The notes beneath the pieces are model-generated. The model ran no database searches. It saw only the letters and a list, made by a program, of their open reading frames with translations, and had not been told where the DNA came from. From Mesostigma viride (taxonomy: Eukaryota > Streptophyta > Mesostigmatophyceae > Mesostigmatales > Mesostigmataceae): 46,000 bases of DNA. The stretch is taken from assembly GCA_009746045.1 (NCBI GenBank), contig RPFO01002194.1, positions 76,501 to 122,500 of the forward strand. Direction: 5' to 3'. The stretch's first letter is position 1; the number at the start of each line of letters is the position of its first letter. The translations under genes were made by a program, and so were the position numbers. Shown here piece by piece: positions 45,821 to 46,000 of this stretch.

Positions 45821-46000
45821 TGTTTGGATTGGGAGAGGAGACTAATGGGTTTTACACAATGCCTTGTGCTTGGCCTTGCTACCCACACACCTTGCAGGTG
45901 CTGAAAGAAAGAGAGGTTGAAGACAATTTACGTGGAAGAATAAATGGCTTTATTAGAATATAATAGTTGGAGAAGAGCTTGAATGGAGGTTGAATGGAGG
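45821..46000 (-). repeat. 5' LTR of copia B, partial (window end)
   Basis: First 180 bp on the plus strand (U5 and R side) of the 5' LTR, with GAGGAGAC as in LTR3. The TATA, dyad and U3 parts lie beyond the window. Confidence 0.9.

Larger units (their letters stand above)
42121..46000 (-). mobile_element. Copia element B, non-autonomous, runs off the window
   Basis: Second member of the same family and orientation: 3' LTR 42121-42928, polypurine tract 42929-42936, X-ORF, protease/Gag, primer site 45809-45820 and 5' LTR from 45821, cut by the window end after 180 bp. It shares GAGGAGAC near the LTR edge in both its LTRs (GAGGAAAC in element A), which confirms the pairing of LTR3 with LTR4 and LTR1 with LTR2. 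It abuts element A's truncated LTR exactly at its own TG terminus. Confidence 0.9.

Overview
The window is eukaryotic nuclear DNA made almost entirely of transposable elements; I found no confident host gene. The visible features point to a green alga or a close plant relative: (i) a tyrosine-recombinase (YR) retrotransposon with split direct repeats, plus a non-coding relative with the same architecture, resembling the kangaroo/TOC pairs known from volvocine algae; (ii) Ty1/copia elements with a plant-like initiator-tRNA primer site; (iii) very GC-rich retrotransposon ORFs set in AT-rich spacers; (iv) TGTAA near several element 3' ends. The lineage is an inference.

Layout. 1-2960: 3' part of a PAT/kangaroo-like YR retrotransposon (RT end, RNase H, a 2A-like motif, tyrosine recombinase, then repeats B1-A2-B2). 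2995-6311: decayed APE-type LINE on the minus strand, split by a 1467-bp non-autonomous hAT element (3905-5371) with a perfect 8-bp target duplication. 6312-8245: AT-rich spacer with one weak small-ORF candidate. 8246-10355: complete non-coding YR element (A1-core-B1-A2-B2) with a hairpin-rich core. 10806-10967: GGAT microsatellite.

11071-28559: the most unusual part, two head-to-tail units of a non-LTR retrotransposon with a restriction-like endonuclease (RLE). Each unit has a 150-bp leader ending in a TATA run, a homogeneous array of 170-bp monomers (19 in unit 1, 37 in unit 2), an element body and a shared tail. The unit-2 body carries a PHD finger, a RING-H2 finger, Cys/His fingers, RT, a CCHC knuckle and the RLE. 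The unit-1 body lost about 3.5 kb and carries a displaced piece of the PHD region inside RT-downstream sequence, as expected from template switching.

28560-29685: anonymous spacer. 29686-30214: about 529 bp of GTT repeat that abuts the 3' end of a decayed L1-like LINE on the minus strand (to about 36300). 36300-37728: anonymous sequence, then a GGT microsatellite. 37797-46000: two tandem minus-strand copia elements. They have 808-bp LTRs, a truncated Gag, a protease motif and a conserved ORF with a membrane segment, but no integrase or RT. The second appears to have inserted into the 5' LTR of the first. Their LTRs carry GAA-NN-TTC dyads upstream of a TATA box, which resembles a heat-shock promoter.

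The elements form autonomous/non-autonomous pairs and nested insertions (hAT in LINE, copia in copia). The whole window reads as a heterochromatic or possibly pericentromeric transposon cluster.
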